Shown piece by piece: positions 24,960 to 35,058 of a stretch of 64,000 bases of DNA. Numbering within the stretch: the stretch's first letter is position 1; each line of letters starts with the position of its first letter. Position numbers and translations under genes: made by a program. This DNA is from Sporosarcina sp. ACRSL (lineage in GTDB: Bacteria; Bacillota; Bacilli; Bacillales_A; Planococcaceae), in the NCBI RefSeq assembly GCF_022346605.1, contig NZ_JAKRNT010000005.1:208718-272717 (forward strand), given 5' to 3'. A model generated the notes under the pieces. That model saw only the letters and a list, made by a program, of their open reading frames with translations, was not told the origin of the DNA and made no database searches.

Positions 24960-25880
24960 ATGTCGTCTTATTTATTGAAACGTCTGTTGACAATGGGAGT
25001 CACTTTGATTGGCGTTTCCTTGCTCGTTTTCTTCATGATTCACCTTGTGCCAGGAAATCCGGTGACGTATATTTTAGGTGATTTTGCGACGGAAGAATCG
25101 ATTAAGGAGCTGGAAAGCCGCCTCGGTCTGGACCGCCCGATTTTCACACAATATGCCGCATATATGTTGAATGCTGTTCAAGGAGATCTAGGAACTTCCT
25201 ATATTACCGGCTACACAGTAGTCGAAGAGATTTTAAACCGGATACCGATTACAGCCCAATTGGCATTGTACAGCGTCGCTTTTGGTTCGATTATCGGGAT
25301 TATGATGGGAATCATTGCGGCTGTAAAACAAAATACGATTTTCGATCAAATGGCGATGCTTGTAGCACTTGTTGGCATTTCGGCGCCGGGATTTTGGATT
25401 GCATTGTTTTTAATTCTTCTATTCTCCTATCAGTTAGGCATTTTCCCCATTTCGGGCTATAGCGGATTCTACTCGCTCATTTTGCCTTCAATAACATTGG
25501 GGTTAGGGACGGCAGGAACGATTGCGCGGATGACGAGATCCAGCATGCTCGATGTCATTAAGCAGGATTATATCCGGACTGCTCAAGCGAAAGGGGCAAG
25601 CCTATACCGGCTCATTTTCCATCATAGCTTGCAAAATGCACTGATTCCGGTTGTGACAGTTATCGGAATGCAATTCGGCTATTTGATGGCAGGGGCAGTC
25701 GTAACAGAAACAGTGTTTGCACTTCCAGGCCTTGGCAGCTTAGTCGTTTCGGCGATATCGACGCGTGACATTCCAACTGTCCAAGGATTGCTTTTGTTCA
25801 TGGCGTCGATGATCATACTTGCGAATTTCGTAGTGGACCTTCTTTACACGAAGCTGGACCCGCGCATTCGATTTGACTGA
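24960..25880 (+). CDS. ABC importer permease, DppB/OppB type
   Basis: 306 residues from ATG 24960 (AGGGGTG just upstream; the longer frame has no support). Six membrane helices; the N-terminal SSYLLKRLLTMGVTLIGVS and FFMIHLVPGNPV are family hallmarks. The EAA coupling loop reads RTAQAKGASLYRLIFHHSL (about 203-221). Forms the membrane channel with the DppC-type partner encoded next. Confidence 0.94.
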   Translation: MSSYLLKRLLTMGVTLIGVSLLVFFMIHLVPGNPVTYILGDFATEESIKELESRLGLDRPIFTQYAAYMLNAVQGDLGTSYITGYTVVEEILNRIPITAQLALYSVAFGSIIGIMMGIIAAVKQNTIFDQMAMLVALVGISAPGFWIALFLILLFSYQLGIFPISGYSGFYSLILPSITLGLGTAGTIARMTRSSMLDVIKQDYIRTAQAKGASLYRLIFHHSLQNALIPVVTVIGMQFGYLMAGAVVTETVFALPGLGSLVVSAISTRDIPTVQGLLLFMASMIILANFVVDLLYTKLDPRIRFD

Positions 25881-25906
25881 AATGGAGCTGAAAGGAGGAA
25901 GTGGAT

Positions 25907-26800
25907 TTGAAACAATTGGACGGTGTGAATGGACCGGTTGTGTATGTAGAAGTAGAAACAAAAACATATTCAAAGTATCGGAGTTTTTGGAAGAAGCTAA
26001 AGAAGAACAAAGGTGCTCTAGTAGGAGCGGGAATTCTCTTGTTTTTCATTACGATGTCCACCCTTGCGCCAGTCATCGGACCTTATCCTGTCAATGAAAT
26101 GATGTTTGAAGACAGTTTACAAGGGCCGAGCGCAAAGCATTGGCTAGGGACGGATGAATTTGGGCGGGATTTATACACAAGAATGTTGTACGGGGGACGC
26201 GTTTCCTTGCTGATGGGGCTTGTCGCCGTTTCCATTTCAGGGACAATCGGCGTTATTTTAGGTGTCATCGCGGGCTATTATCGCCGGCTTGATATGTACA
26301 TTATGCAATTCATGGATATATTGATGGCTTTTCCTTCATTGCTGATGGCAATCGCAATCGTTTCGATTCTTGGTGTCGGGTTAACGAACGCGATGATTGC
26401 AGTTGCGATATCCGTCATTCCTTCATTCGTAAGGGTTGTTCGAGGATCAGTCTTGTCTGTTCGTGAGACAGAATACGTGGAAGCGTCAAGAGCACTAGGT
26501 GTAAAAGATGGGAAAATCATCATAAAACATATTTTGCCAAATGTCGCTTCGCCGATTATCGTTCTTGCAACGATTCAATTCGGTAGCAGCATTCTATCCG
26601 CGGCGGCACTTAGTTTCCTCGGGTTAGGGGCTCAGCCGCCGAATCCGGAATGGGGCGCGCTCGTTTACGTCGGGAAATCATTTTTGAGCCAAGCATGGTG
26701 GATGATGTTATTCCCAGGCCTTGCGATTATGCTCGTTGTATTAGGTTTTAATTTACTTGGCGATGGACTACGGGATGCTTTGGATCCTAGGCTTAAATAG
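25907..26800 (+). CDS. ABC importer permease, DppC/OppC type
   Basis: 297 residues if started at TTG 25907, which is 8 bases after AAAGGAGG; a GTG at 25901 is only 2 bases from it. The N-terminal cytoplasmic stretch leads to WKKLKKNKGALVGAG and six helices. LGTDEFGRDLYTRMLYGGR (about 80-98) and the EAA loop EASRALGVKDGKIIIKHILP are diagnostic. Ends LDPRLK as usual. Partner of the preceding permease. Confidence 0.94.
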   Translation: MKQLDGVNGPVVYVEVETKTYSKYRSFWKKLKKNKGALVGAGILLFFITMSTLAPVIGPYPVNEMMFEDSLQGPSAKHWLGTDEFGRDLYTRMLYGGRVSLLMGLVAVSISGTIGVILGVIAGYYRRLDMYIMQFMDILMAFPSLLMAIAIVSILGVGLTNAMIAVAISVIPSFVRVVRGSVLSVRETEYVEASRALGVKDGKIIIKHILPNVASPIIVLATIQFGSSILSAAALSFLGLGAQPPNPEWGALVYVGKSFLSQAWWMMLFPGLAIMLVVLGFNLLGDGLRDALDPRLK

Positions 26801-26815
26801 TAGGGGGAAATCGAA

Positions 26816-27709
26816 TTGCTAAAGGAAAAGATCGAATCATATATAAGTGGAATTGACGCGACTTTTGGGATATCAATCAAACATTTACAGACGAATGAAG
26901 AAGTGCATATACAAGGCGACCGCTACTTTCAAACAGCAAGTGTCGTGAAAGTGCCGATACTAGCGGCTTTGTATGATGCTGTCTATAAGGGGAAGATCGA
27001 TGTATCGGAACGAATTGTTCTGCGAAGGGAAGACCGAGTACCGGGTTCTGGTGTCATTCAGGAAATGGACACTGGTATTTCACCGACAATTAAAGACTTG
27101 GCGACGATGATGATTATCGTCAGTGACAATATGGCGACGGACAAGCTGTTGTCGATGGTGGATGCGCAATCGGTTCAGGATTATATGCGAGCAATCGGAT
27201 TAGAGCATATTTTTGTAAAGCATTCGATTTGGGAGCTGCTAAGCTTATGCGCTGGCATTGAGCCTACTGCGTATAGTGATGAAATGTTCGATCAAATCAT
27301 TAACACTTTGATAGCTGGTCATTATAATCGGGACAGCATTGTTTTCCAAGGCAGTACGGAAAACAATGTGAGCACAACCCGAGATATGAACCGGTTAATG
27401 GAGAAAATAGCGAAAGGTGAAATTTTCTCCGAGGCATGCTCTGCCGATATCCGAGATATCCTTCTACGCCAACAATATACGCAGCGAATTCCAGGTTTAT
27501 TGCCTAGAGGAACGAAAGTCGCCAATAAAACGGGAAGTCTAGGGACGATGTATAACGACACAGGCATCGTATACTTGCCTGATCAAAGAGGGGAATTTGT
27601 CATAACTGTATTTTCGGTTGGGAAGACGCTTGACTACGAAGGGAATGGACCAATCGCCCGGATTTCGAAGATTGCCTTCGACCATTTCCTAGAAGGGGCG
27701 GCTACATGA
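26816..27709 (+). CDS. class A beta-lactamase-fold serine hydrolase
   Basis: 297 residues from TTG 26816 with GGGGGAAA upstream. The three active-site motifs are present: SVVK (S/K about residues 42-45), SDN (about 103-105) and KTG (about 239-241). There is no signal peptide, so the enzyme is probably cytoplasmic, unlike true secreted beta-lactamases. It sits between permease and ATPase genes of a peptide-type importer (15 bp after one; its stop overlaps the region before the next ATG), suggesting it hydrolyses an imported peptide or amide rather than giving antibiotic resistance. Substrate unknown. Confidence 0.85.
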   Translation: MLKEKIESYISGIDATFGISIKHLQTNEEVHIQGDRYFQTASVVKVPILAALYDAVYKGKIDVSERIVLRREDRVPGSGVIQEMDTGISPTIKDLATMMIIVSDNMATDKLLSMVDAQSVQDYMRAIGLEHIFVKHSIWELLSLCAGIEPTAYSDEMFDQIINTLIAGHYNRDSIVFQGSTENNVSTTRDMNRLMEKIAKGEIFSEACSADIRDILLRQQYTQRIPGLLPRGTKVANKTGSLGTMYNDTGIVYLPDQRGEFVITVFSVGKTLDYEGNGPIARISKIAFDHFLEGAAT

Positions 27710-28687
27710 ATGGAAGAGCTCTTGAGGGTAGAAGATATGCATATTTTCTTTCATGGAGATAAAGGGGATGTCATTCCAGCCGTTAAAGGTGTCAATTTCC
27801 ATATCCGTGAAGGGGAGACGCTTGGACTTGTCGGAGAATCGGGATGCGGGAAAAGCTTGACGTCTCTATCGATTATGCAGTTGATACCTAAAAATGCCGG
27901 TTTTACAGAAGGACGAATTTTACTAGATGATATAGACGTGAATACATGCAGTGAAAAAGAAATGCGGGCGATCCGCGGGAATAAAATGTCGATGATTTTT
28001 CAAGAGCCGATGACTTCCTTGAATCCGGTTCATAAAATTGGTAAGCAAATCGGTGAAGTGCTTTTATTGCATGACGTGGGTGATCCGAAAACGATCGAAG
28101 CCCGGACGATTGAAATTTTGAAGAAGGTCGGAATTCCTCGGGCGGAGAAAATTGTCGATGAATATCCCCATCAGTTGTCGGGCGGTATGCGTCAAAGAGT
28201 GATGATTGCAATGGCGATGGCTTGCAATCCGAAATTATTGATTGCGGATGAACCGACGACGGCATTGGATGTAACGATACAGGCTCAAATATTGGATTTG
28301 ATGAATACATTGCAGGAAGAATACAAAACGGCAATTTTGCTGATCACTCATGATTTAGGTGTCATTGCTGAAATGGCGGATCGAGTGATGGTTATGTATT
28401 ACGGACAAATCGTTGAAGAGGCAGATGTCCGTTCACTGTTTAAGGAGCCGAAACATCCGTACACAATCGGATTATTGCATTCTGTCCCGACATTGGAGGC
28501 GGAGGATGAAGTTCGGTTGAATCCGATTGAAGGAACAGTACCAAATTTAGGTGATATTCAGGTAGGCTGTCCGTTTAGGGCGAGATGTGAAAGGGCTTTT
28601 GATAAATGCGAAGCCGAAAATCCTCCTTTATTCCAAATGGACAACCATTCCGTCAGATGTTGGTTGTACGAGGAGGTGTCCGTATGA
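27710..28687 (+). CDS. ABC importer ATPase, DppD/OppD type
   Basis: 325 residues. Walker A GESGCGKS (about 44-51), signature LSGGMRQR, Walker B LLIADEP, and the oligopeptide-family C-terminal region GCPFRARCERAFDKC, which can carry an iron-sulfur or metal site. The start codon immediately follows the previous stop. Energises transport with the next ATPase. Confidence 0.95.
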   Translation: MEELLRVEDMHIFFHGDKGDVIPAVKGVNFHIREGETLGLVGESGCGKSLTSLSIMQLIPKNAGFTEGRILLDDIDVNTCSEKEMRAIRGNKMSMIFQEPMTSLNPVHKIGKQIGEVLLLHDVGDPKTIEARTIEILKKVGIPRAEKIVDEYPHQLSGGMRQRVMIAMAMACNPKLLIADEPTTALDVTIQAQILDLMNTLQEEYKTAILLITHDLGVIAEMADRVMVMYYGQIVEEADVRSLFKEPKHPYTIGLLHSVPTLEAEDEVRLNPIEGTVPNLGDIQVGCPFRARCERAFDKCEAENPPLFQMDNHSVRCWLYEEVSV

Positions 28688-29676
28688 GCGAACCATTGTT
28701 GACAGTGGATGATTTAAAAACTTATTTTCCAATTAGGAAAGGTTTATTGAAAAGAAATAATGGGTTTGTCAAAGCGGTCGATGGAATCAGTTTTCAAGTG
28801 CATCGAGGCGAAACGCTTGGCATTGTCGGGGAAAGCGGCTGCGGGAAATCGACGATGGGCCGAAGTATATTGCGTTTAATTGAACCAAGCTCGGGCTCTG
28901 TCCAATTCGAAGGACAAGAAGTGACGACATTGAATCGTTCTCAATTACGAAAATTAAGAGGAGAAATGCAAATTGTCTTTCAAGATCCGTATGCTTCCTT
29001 AAATCCGAAAATGACTGTTGGTGCAATATTGGACGAGGCATTGTCGACACATCAAATTGGAGTCAATTCGAAACAACGTAAAGAGATGATTGCGGATTTA
29101 TTAATGAAAGTCGGTTTGAGCACTTCACATATTGGCAGGTACCCACATGAGTTCAGTGGCGGGCAGCGACAGAGGATCGGCATTGCGCGTGCGATAGCAG
29201 TCAATCCTTCAATCATCATCGCGGACGAACCCGTGTCGGCATTAGACGTTTCTGTCCAAGCCCAGATTCTGAACCTATTCGAAGAGTTGAAGGACACCTT
29301 AGGACTGACGTATATTTTCATCGCCCACGACTTAAGTGTCGTCAAACACGTCAGCGACCGAATTGGCGTCATGTATTTAGGAAGGATCGTCGAGCTTGCA
29401 GAGAAGAAGGAGCTATTCAAAAATCCATTGCATCCATATACACAGGCGTTGATGTCAGCGGTCCCTTCGTTAGATCCTGATGTGAAGAAAGAACGCATCA
29501 TTTTAAAAGGTGACGTGCCAAATCCGGCAGCTCCTCCTTCAGGTTGCCCGTTCCATCCGCGATGCCAATTCGCAAAGGATGTATGTAAATCGGCGGTACC
29601 GAAGGAGATTTTGGTCAATGCTAATCGGTCGGTAAGTTGTCATATGTATGATGATGACTATCGGAATGAATTTTAA
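28684..29676 (+). CDS. ABC importer ATPase, DppF/OppF type
   Basis: 330 residues from ATG 28684, overlapping the previous stop by 4 bp and preceded by GAGGAGG. Walker A GESGCGKST, signature FSGGQRQR, Walker B IIIADEP, and the C-terminal GCPFHPRCQFAKDVC. Last gene of the importer operon, closed by a terminator at 29698. Confidence 0.95.
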   Translation: MSEPLLTVDDLKTYFPIRKGLLKRNNGFVKAVDGISFQVHRGETLGIVGESGCGKSTMGRSILRLIEPSSGSVQFEGQEVTTLNRSQLRKLRGEMQIVFQDPYASLNPKMTVGAILDEALSTHQIGVNSKQRKEMIADLLMKVGLSTSHIGRYPHEFSGGQRQRIGIARAIAVNPSIIIADEPVSALDVSVQAQILNLFEELKDTLGLTYIFIAHDLSVVKHVSDRIGVMYLGRIVELAEKKELFKNPLHPYTQALMSAVPSLDPDVKKERIILKGDVPNPAAPPSGCPFHPRCQFAKDVCKSAVPKEILVNANRSVSCHMYDDDYRNEF

Positions 29677-29697
29677 TAGGAGAGAGTAGGAATACCA

Positions 29698-29731
29698 AAT
29701 GTCATGGCAGCCCATTCCATGGCATTTTTTC
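29698..29731 (+). terminator. terminator of the importer operon
   Basis: AAATGTCATGG / CCATGGCATTT stem and T run, 21 bp after the last ATPase gene. Confidence 0.9.
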
Positions 29732-29826
29732 ATTCTTCAAAACCTCTTCCAAATCCAAAAAACTAATCTATAATAAAGAGTGGGAGACAGAATTATTTAA
29801 CAATACATACAAACGGGGGAATTCCA

Positions 29827-31428
29827 TTGGACTACTTATACAACCCATACCCAACAACTCGCCATACCGTCTTCGCACGAAAAGGGATGGTGGCAACGTC
29901 GCAACCGCTGGCGGCACAGGCGGGTATTGAAGTGATGCAGAAGGGCGGGAATGCGGTAGATGCTGCGATTGCAACGGCCGCTGCACTCACTGTCGTTGAG
30001 CCTACGACGAACGGCATCGGCGGCGATGCTTTTGCGCTTGTGTGGATGAAAGATAAACTGTACGGCTTAAACGGGTCGGGACCGGCCCCGGAAGCACTCA
30101 CTTTAGAAGCGATGAAAGAGGCGGGGCATGAAAAGATTCCTACTTTTGGTTTCACACCGATTACGGTGCCGGGGGTTCCGTCTGCGTGGGCGGAGCTTGC
30201 TAAACGGTTTGGCAATTTGCCGTTAATTGAGTCGCTTGCCCCTGCGATCCGTTATGCGGAAGAAGGATATCCGCTCACGCCGATTTTAGGGAAGTATTGG
30301 AAGTTTGCGTACAATAAATTTAAATCGCTAGATTCGGCTGATTTCGATGAATGGTTCAAGACGTTCGCGCCGGATGGTAGAGCGCCGGAAATCGGTGAAA
30401 TGTGGAAGTCGCCAGGGCATGCGCAAACGTTGCGGGAAATAGGCGAAACGAATGCGGAGTCTTTTTACAGAGGCGAGCTTGCCGATAAAATCGATGCGCA
30501 TGTCACTGAGAACAATGGCTATTTACGTAAATCCGACCTTGAAAACTACAAAGCTGAATGGGTTGACCCGATTTCGACGAACTATAAAGGCTACGATGTT
30601 TGGGAGATTCCTCCGAATGGGCAAGGGCTTGTAGCGCTTATGGCTCTCAACATTTTCTCTGAAATGAATCCTGTAGTCCCGAACGACGTGAAATCGCTTC
30701 ACGAACAGATCGAGGCGATGAAGCTTGCGTTTACCGACGGAAAAGCATTCATTACGGAAGAGAAGGATATGCCGATTGATGTCGAACATCTGCTGTCGAA
30801 GGAATATGCAAAGGAACGGGCTGCGGAAATTAAAGAACGGGCAACAGTTCCGAATCCATATGAGCTGCCGAGAAGTGGAACGATCTATTTGGCGACTGCG
30901 GATGGAGATGGGAATATGGTTTCCTTCATCCAATCGAATTATATGGGCTTCGGTTCCGGAGTTGTCGTGCCAGGGACAGGTATCGCGCTTCAAAACCGTG
31001 GCGTCGATTTCTCGCTCAATCCAGAGCATCCAAATGTGTTGAAGCCAGGGAAACGAACATTCCATACGATTATCCCAGGATTCCTGACGAAGAACGGACA
31101 AGCGGTCGGTCCGTTTGGTGTCATGGGTGGTTTCATGCAGCCGCAAGGCCATTTTCAAGTCGTCGTCAATACCGTCGATTATCACCTGAATCCGCAAGCC
31201 GCGCTCGACGCTCCGCGCTGGCAATGGGTCGAAGGGAATAAAGTGACTGTCGAACCGAACTTCCCGAACCATATTGCACAAGCGCTCACACGTTTAGGAC
31301 ATCAAATTGTCCCGACATTGGATGGTGGTTCGTTCGGACGAGGCCAAATCATTTGGCGCGATCCAGAAACAGGCGTCCTGTCAGGTGGAACAGAAGCAAG
31401 GACGGATGGATCGATTGCGGTTTGGTGA
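29827..31428 (+). CDS. gamma-glutamyltransferase family protein
   Basis: 533 residues, TTG start with GGGGGAA upstream. N-terminal nucleophile hydrolase: GGNAVDAAIATAAAL (about 39-53) and EPTTNGIGGDAFA in the large subunit, and the self-cleavage/nucleophile Thr352 in RSGTIYLATADGDGN. No signal peptide, so the protein is cytoplasmic, like the YwrD-type branch rather than secreted Ggt. It would hydrolyse glutathione-like or gamma-glutamyl amides. It is next to the peptide importer and beta-lactamase-fold gene, so may share a substrate, but has its own terminator. Confidence 0.9.
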   Translation: MDYLYNPYPTTRHTVFARKGMVATSQPLAAQAGIEVMQKGGNAVDAAIATAAALTVVEPTTNGIGGDAFALVWMKDKLYGLNGSGPAPEALTLEAMKEAGHEKIPTFGFTPITVPGVPSAWAELAKRFGNLPLIESLAPAIRYAEEGYPLTPILGKYWKFAYNKFKSLDSADFDEWFKTFAPDGRAPEIGEMWKSPGHAQTLREIGETNAESFYRGELADKIDAHVTENNGYLRKSDLENYKAEWVDPISTNYKGYDVWEIPPNGQGLVALMALNIFSEMNPVVPNDVKSLHEQIEAMKLAFTDGKAFITEEKDMPIDVEHLLSKEYAKERAAEIKERATVPNPYELPRSGTIYLATADGDGNMVSFIQSNYMGFGSGVVVPGTGIALQNRGVDFSLNPEHPNVLKPGKRTFHTIIPGFLTKNGQAVGPFGVMGGFMQPQGHFQVVVNTVDYHLNPQAALDAPRWQWVEGNKVTVEPNFPNHIAQALTRLGHQIVPTLDGGSFGRGQIIWRDPETGVLSGGTEARTDGSIAVW

Positions 31429-31457
31429 CAATAAAATAATAGTTTATTAATTTACAC

Positions 31458-31488
31458 ACCTCCTATCCCAGCGTAGGAGGTATTTTTT
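31458..31488 (+). terminator. rho-independent terminator
   Basis: ACCTCCTA / TAGGAGGT stem, 8-base loop, then ATTTTTT. Confidence 0.92.
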
Positions 31489-31571
31489 ATGAAACAACTG
31501 ACAAAGTCATCCAATTCAGAACCTTCATATGATAGAATAGTTAGAAAGAGATACATAGGGGTAGGTGAGAA

Positions 31572-34500
31572 TTGGTGCAAACAAAGCCCATTTTACTATC
31601 GAAACTGATGCCGCCGACGCCATCCGCCACGTATATGCGAAGGGCTTCGTTCGTCAAAAAAATGAAACAGGCGGATCGAGTGAAGCTCACGTTGTTGCAT
31701 AGCGGGGCGGGGTACGGGAAAAGCTCGGGACTTGCTGCTTATTTCCATGACACGCAATCGACGTACAGCTGGTATTCCGTGACGGATGAAGACGATGATG
31801 TCCTTCCGTTCATTACATATTTAACGCAAAGCATTCGCCGTGTGCTACCGGGATTCGGATCTACACTATCGGAGTGGGATGAGCCTACTTTGCATCCGAA
31901 GGAAATGGACCTTGAGCGTTGGCTTGCCCTTTTCTTGAATGAATTATGGCAAGTCGAAGGCCCGCTCTTCATTGTCATCGATGATTTTCATCACGTCGAC
32001 CATGTCTTCTTGGTGAATTATCTCGTTGAGAAAATGATCGGTTCATTGCCACCCCAAATCCATCTCATCGTTGCTACGCGGAACCGTCCGAGATGGGCGA
32101 GTCTCGTGAAGCTCAAAGTGACGGGGCAGCTATGCGAGCTAACGGAGGAGGACTTTCTTTTTTCTGATGAGGAAGTGGCCGTTTTCTACGAGGACTATTT
32201 CGATCAGACGCTTACCGAGGAGGAGGCGGCTTCTGTCATTCGGTTAACGGAAGGGTGGGCGATTGCGGTCAATCTGCTTGCGCTTCACCTTGCCGGGGGC
32301 GAAACTCATTTGCCGACCGCCATGAAGCCCGCGTTGCACGAACTGTTCGCCTATCTATCCGAGGAAGTGTTTAACCGGATGAGCTATGGCGAACAGGAAC
32401 GGCTCTTAGCCTTCTCCATCTTTCCGACCTTTTCCGTCGAGCATGTCCGTGAGTTTTATGGAAATGAAATGGCGAAAGCTCTCCAACAGTTCGCGGAACG
32501 CCATGTCTTCATCCAATCGCTCGGCGAAGGAACGTACCGATACCATGCCCTTTTTCAACAATTTCTCGAACGGAAATGGCAATCGATTGATCCGGAACAA
32601 TTTTACAAAACACAAAAGCGGGCGACGGAATTTTATCTTCGTCAATCAAACCCGATCCAAGCCATTTCCCATGCATTGAAAAGTGGGGATTCGAATTTCA
32701 TTGGACAAATTATTGTGTCTAATGGCGCGAGTTTAATCAAAGCCGGACAGTTCGAATGGCTGCTCGATATTTTGAAAGGATTGTCTCCTGATGTGCTTGA
32801 ACGGTACTATCCCCTCTATTATTTCGAAGGTGAGGCGCATCGGTACCGAGCATTTTACGAGAAGGCGAGAGTGGCGTATTCGGCATGCCTTAAGGCCGCG
32901 GAATTTCATGGGGACGATTATTATGCGGGACGAGCCCACGCTGGGATTGCGCATATTTATCTCGATACGATTCAACCCGGTCTAGCCGATCCGTATTTAA
33001 TGAACGCGATTGTACTTGCCGAAAAGAGCGAAAAGACGAGCGAGTTGGAAATGGAGTTGCTAAAGCGGCAATTCGCGGAAAACCTCGTCAATCTTGGGAA
33101 AGCTTCAGACGCGGCGAAATGGGTGCAGAAGGAAATTAACGATCACAGCATTCTCCGGGAAGGGAATTTGGATGCTCGTATTGCGCTAAGGACAGGCAGA
33201 TTACGGGAAGCGCAAGCGATTTTGAATGAACGAGAGAACGATTCGACATTGCCAGATTCGCATAGGGAAACGGATATTTTACTGTCGCTGATCTACTCGC
33301 TGATTGGTGAGGTGGAACTTGCGCTTGATAGTGCCGCTAGAGGGATTGAGCTTGGCAGGGAAGAGAAGTCGGGGTTTATTGAAGCTGTCGGGATGATTCG
33401 GATGGGACATGCGAAAATCCTATCCGATCCCGGAAATGTACTCATTGCGAAAGAGCATTATGTACAGGCAATCAAGCGGATGGATGAGCTGAACGTATCG
33501 CGCGGCAGTGCGGAGCCTTATATGGGGCTGTCAATCGTCGCTGCACGTCTTGGCGAATTCGCGGAAGCGATCCAGTACGGAGAGGCGGGCTTACGGGAGA
33601 CGGAGCGGGTCAATGACGGCTGGCTATCCGCATTGATTCATATTGGACTAGCAATCGTTCATTTCTATGCGAGCAATGAAACCGAAATGGAGTATCATCT
33701 GAAGGAAGCGGAACGGCTTTTCGGGGAATGCGGAGATCTGTACGGCGAGATGATTACGGCGTTTTGGTCGATGAAGTTGTATGACCTAACGAATGATGAC
33801 GAGCAATTTTCATTGCATGCCGAACGCTTTTTCACGCTTTGCGCGGAACAAAATTATTTGTTTTTCTTAACGGCTGACACGATTTTTGCCCCGTTCGACA
33901 TGCAGTCGATCCATCCGTTAGTGCTCAAAGCAAGCCGTTTTCACACGGAGCATGCCGGCATTCAACAAGCCATCCAAATTCTGGGGGTGGAGGATGCCAC
34001 TTCACATCCGGGATACAAAATCGACGTCCAACTGTTAGGGCCGTTCATGATTCAACTCGGACTTGACGAAGTAGATGACCGTAAATGGCAACGGGATAAG
34101 TCGAAGGAGCTTTTCATTTATTTGTTGTTAAATAAAAACCGATACGTTCCGAAAGAGGAAATCATGCAGGCACTCTGGGCGGATGCCGACGATAAAAGCG
34201 CCGATCGGGATTTCAAAGTAGCATTAAACGCTTTACTGAAAGTGATTGAGCCAAATCGGAATGCAAGGGAAAACCCGTTCTTCATTCTCCGTAAGCAAAC
34301 GATGTACCGACTAAACCCAAAAGCGGATATCCGAACCGATCTCGAACGGTTCAAGCAGTACGTGGAAGCAGGGCTATCAGAGAAAGTTGCTGATATAGCG
34401 GTCGACCAACTATTAAAAGCCGCTGCGTTCTACAAAGGGAAACTGTTCGAGGAAAAGCTGTCCATCGACTGGATCACACAAGAACGCGAGCGGTTCGAAC

Positions 34501-34775
34501 AGCTATACATCCAAACACTCGAGCGACTCGCCCAATCATATACAAGACTACAAGACTACAACAAAACAATCGAATGGGCGGAAAAACTATTGCGGATCGA
34601 CCAAACATGGGAAGAAGCATACCGGCTCCTCATGTTCGCCCACTACCAGCTCCAAAACCGCCCGCAATCCATCAAATGGTACCGAAAATGCCAAACCGTC
34701 CTCGAAGAAGAACTAGGCATCGAACCAATGGAAACAACCGAGCAAATGTACAAGATGATCATGAATGAACTATAA
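31572..34775 (+). CDS. large STAND-ATPase/TPR/BTAD transcriptional regulator
   Basis: 1067 residues (TTG 31572; GTG 31575 is equally possible). Order of parts: N-terminal MalT-like ATPase with Walker A HSGAGYGKSSG (about 43-53) and Walker B FIVIDDFHHVD (about 133-143), a long TPR region (about 370-800), then a SARP-type winged helix (VQLLGPFMIQLG; DKSKELFIYLLLNKNR, about 819-855) and a bacterial transcriptional activator domain to the end (ELGIEP near 1053). Unlike MalT, the DNA-binding part is a winged helix plus BTAD, not LuxR type. It probably senses a small ligand and activates the transport/catabolic operon that begins at 35059 (inference from adjacency). Confidence 0.88.
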   Translation: MVQTKPILLSKLMPPTPSATYMRRASFVKKMKQADRVKLTLLHSGAGYGKSSGLAAYFHDTQSTYSWYSVTDEDDDVLPFITYLTQSIRRVLPGFGSTLSEWDEPTLHPKEMDLERWLALFLNELWQVEGPLFIVIDDFHHVDHVFLVNYLVEKMIGSLPPQIHLIVATRNRPRWASLVKLKVTGQLCELTEEDFLFSDEEVAVFYEDYFDQTLTEEEAASVIRLTEGWAIAVNLLALHLAGGETHLPTAMKPALHELFAYLSEEVFNRMSYGEQERLLAFSIFPTFSVEHVREFYGNEMAKALQQFAERHVFIQSLGEGTYRYHALFQQFLERKWQSIDPEQFYKTQKRATEFYLRQSNPIQAISHALKSGDSNFIGQIIVSNGASLIKAGQFEWLLDILKGLSPDVLERYYPLYYFEGEAHRYRAFYEKARVAYSACLKAAEFHGDDYYAGRAHAGIAHIYLDTIQPGLADPYLMNAIVLAEKSEKTSELEMELLKRQFAENLVNLGKASDAAKWVQKEINDHSILREGNLDARIALRTGRLREAQAILNERENDSTLPDSHRETDILLSLIYSLIGEVELALDSAARGIELGREEKSGFIEAVGMIRMGHAKILSDPGNVLIAKEHYVQAIKRMDELNVSRGSAEPYMGLSIVAARLGEFAEAIQYGEAGLRETERVNDGWLSALIHIGLAIVHFYASNETEMEYHLKEAERLFGECGDLYGEMITAFWSMKLYDLTNDDEQFSLHAERFFTLCAEQNYLFFLTADTIFAPFDMQSIHPLVLKASRFHTEHAGIQQAIQILGVEDATSHPGYKIDVQLLGPFMIQLGLDEVDDRKWQRDKSKELFIYLLLNKNRYVPKEEIMQALWADADDKSADRDFKVALNALLKVIEPNRNARENPFFILRKQTMYRLNPKADIRTDLERFKQYVEAGLSEKVADIAVDQLLKAAAFYKGKLFEEKLSIDWITQERERFEQLYIQTLERLAQSYTRLQDYNKTIEWAEKLLRIDQTWEEAYRLLMFAHYQLQNRPQSIKWYRKCQTVLEEELGIEPMETTEQMYKMIMNEL

Positions 34776-34803
34776 GACGGTCCCGGTTTCCGGGGCCGTC
34801 TTT
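34776..34803 (+). terminator. terminator of the regulator gene
   Basis: GACGGTCCCGG / CCGGGGCCGTC with a TTT loop and trailing TTT. GC-rich stem, short T run. Confidence 0.8.
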
Positions 34804-34862
34804 ACGCTCAAAGTGGCACGTCCGCCCGCAACGGAAATCAACTGTTACAATCTACGTCTAGA

Positions 34863-34968
34863 CTCCGGGCGCTAGCTTCTCGGGTCATAAGTCAAAGCTA
34901 CTACGTGGCAAAGACCGCCACTTCGTATCTTTGTCTTATGCCTGTCGAAGCTGGACGAGCGCCCTCCG
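34863..34968. repeat. long imperfect inverted repeat (hairpin element)
   Basis: Nested matching arms: GGGCGCT (34867) with AGCGCCC (34958), AGCTTC (34874) with GAAGCT (34947), CATAAG (34886) with CTTATG (34935), and GTGGC with GCCAC near the tip. The whole folds into one stem of about 100 nt. It has no gene and looks like a dispersed intergenic element of Bacillales genomes. Confidence 0.7.
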
Positions 34969-35058
34969 CTTTTGTTTTGTAACTCATTTGCAACTACCAT
35001 CCAATAGAGTAAGAGACAGAAAGAAAGCGTTTACAAAACAAGTGAGGGGAGTTGCAGT

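Noticed and set aside
26816..27709. antibiotic-resistance beta-lactamase
   Set aside because: No export signal and an importer-operon context; the fold alone does not imply resistance.
30523..31281. 252-codon minus-strand frame
   Set aside because: Lies wholly antisense to the gamma-glutamyltransferase gene, with no family resemblance and composition expected from codon bias of the real gene.
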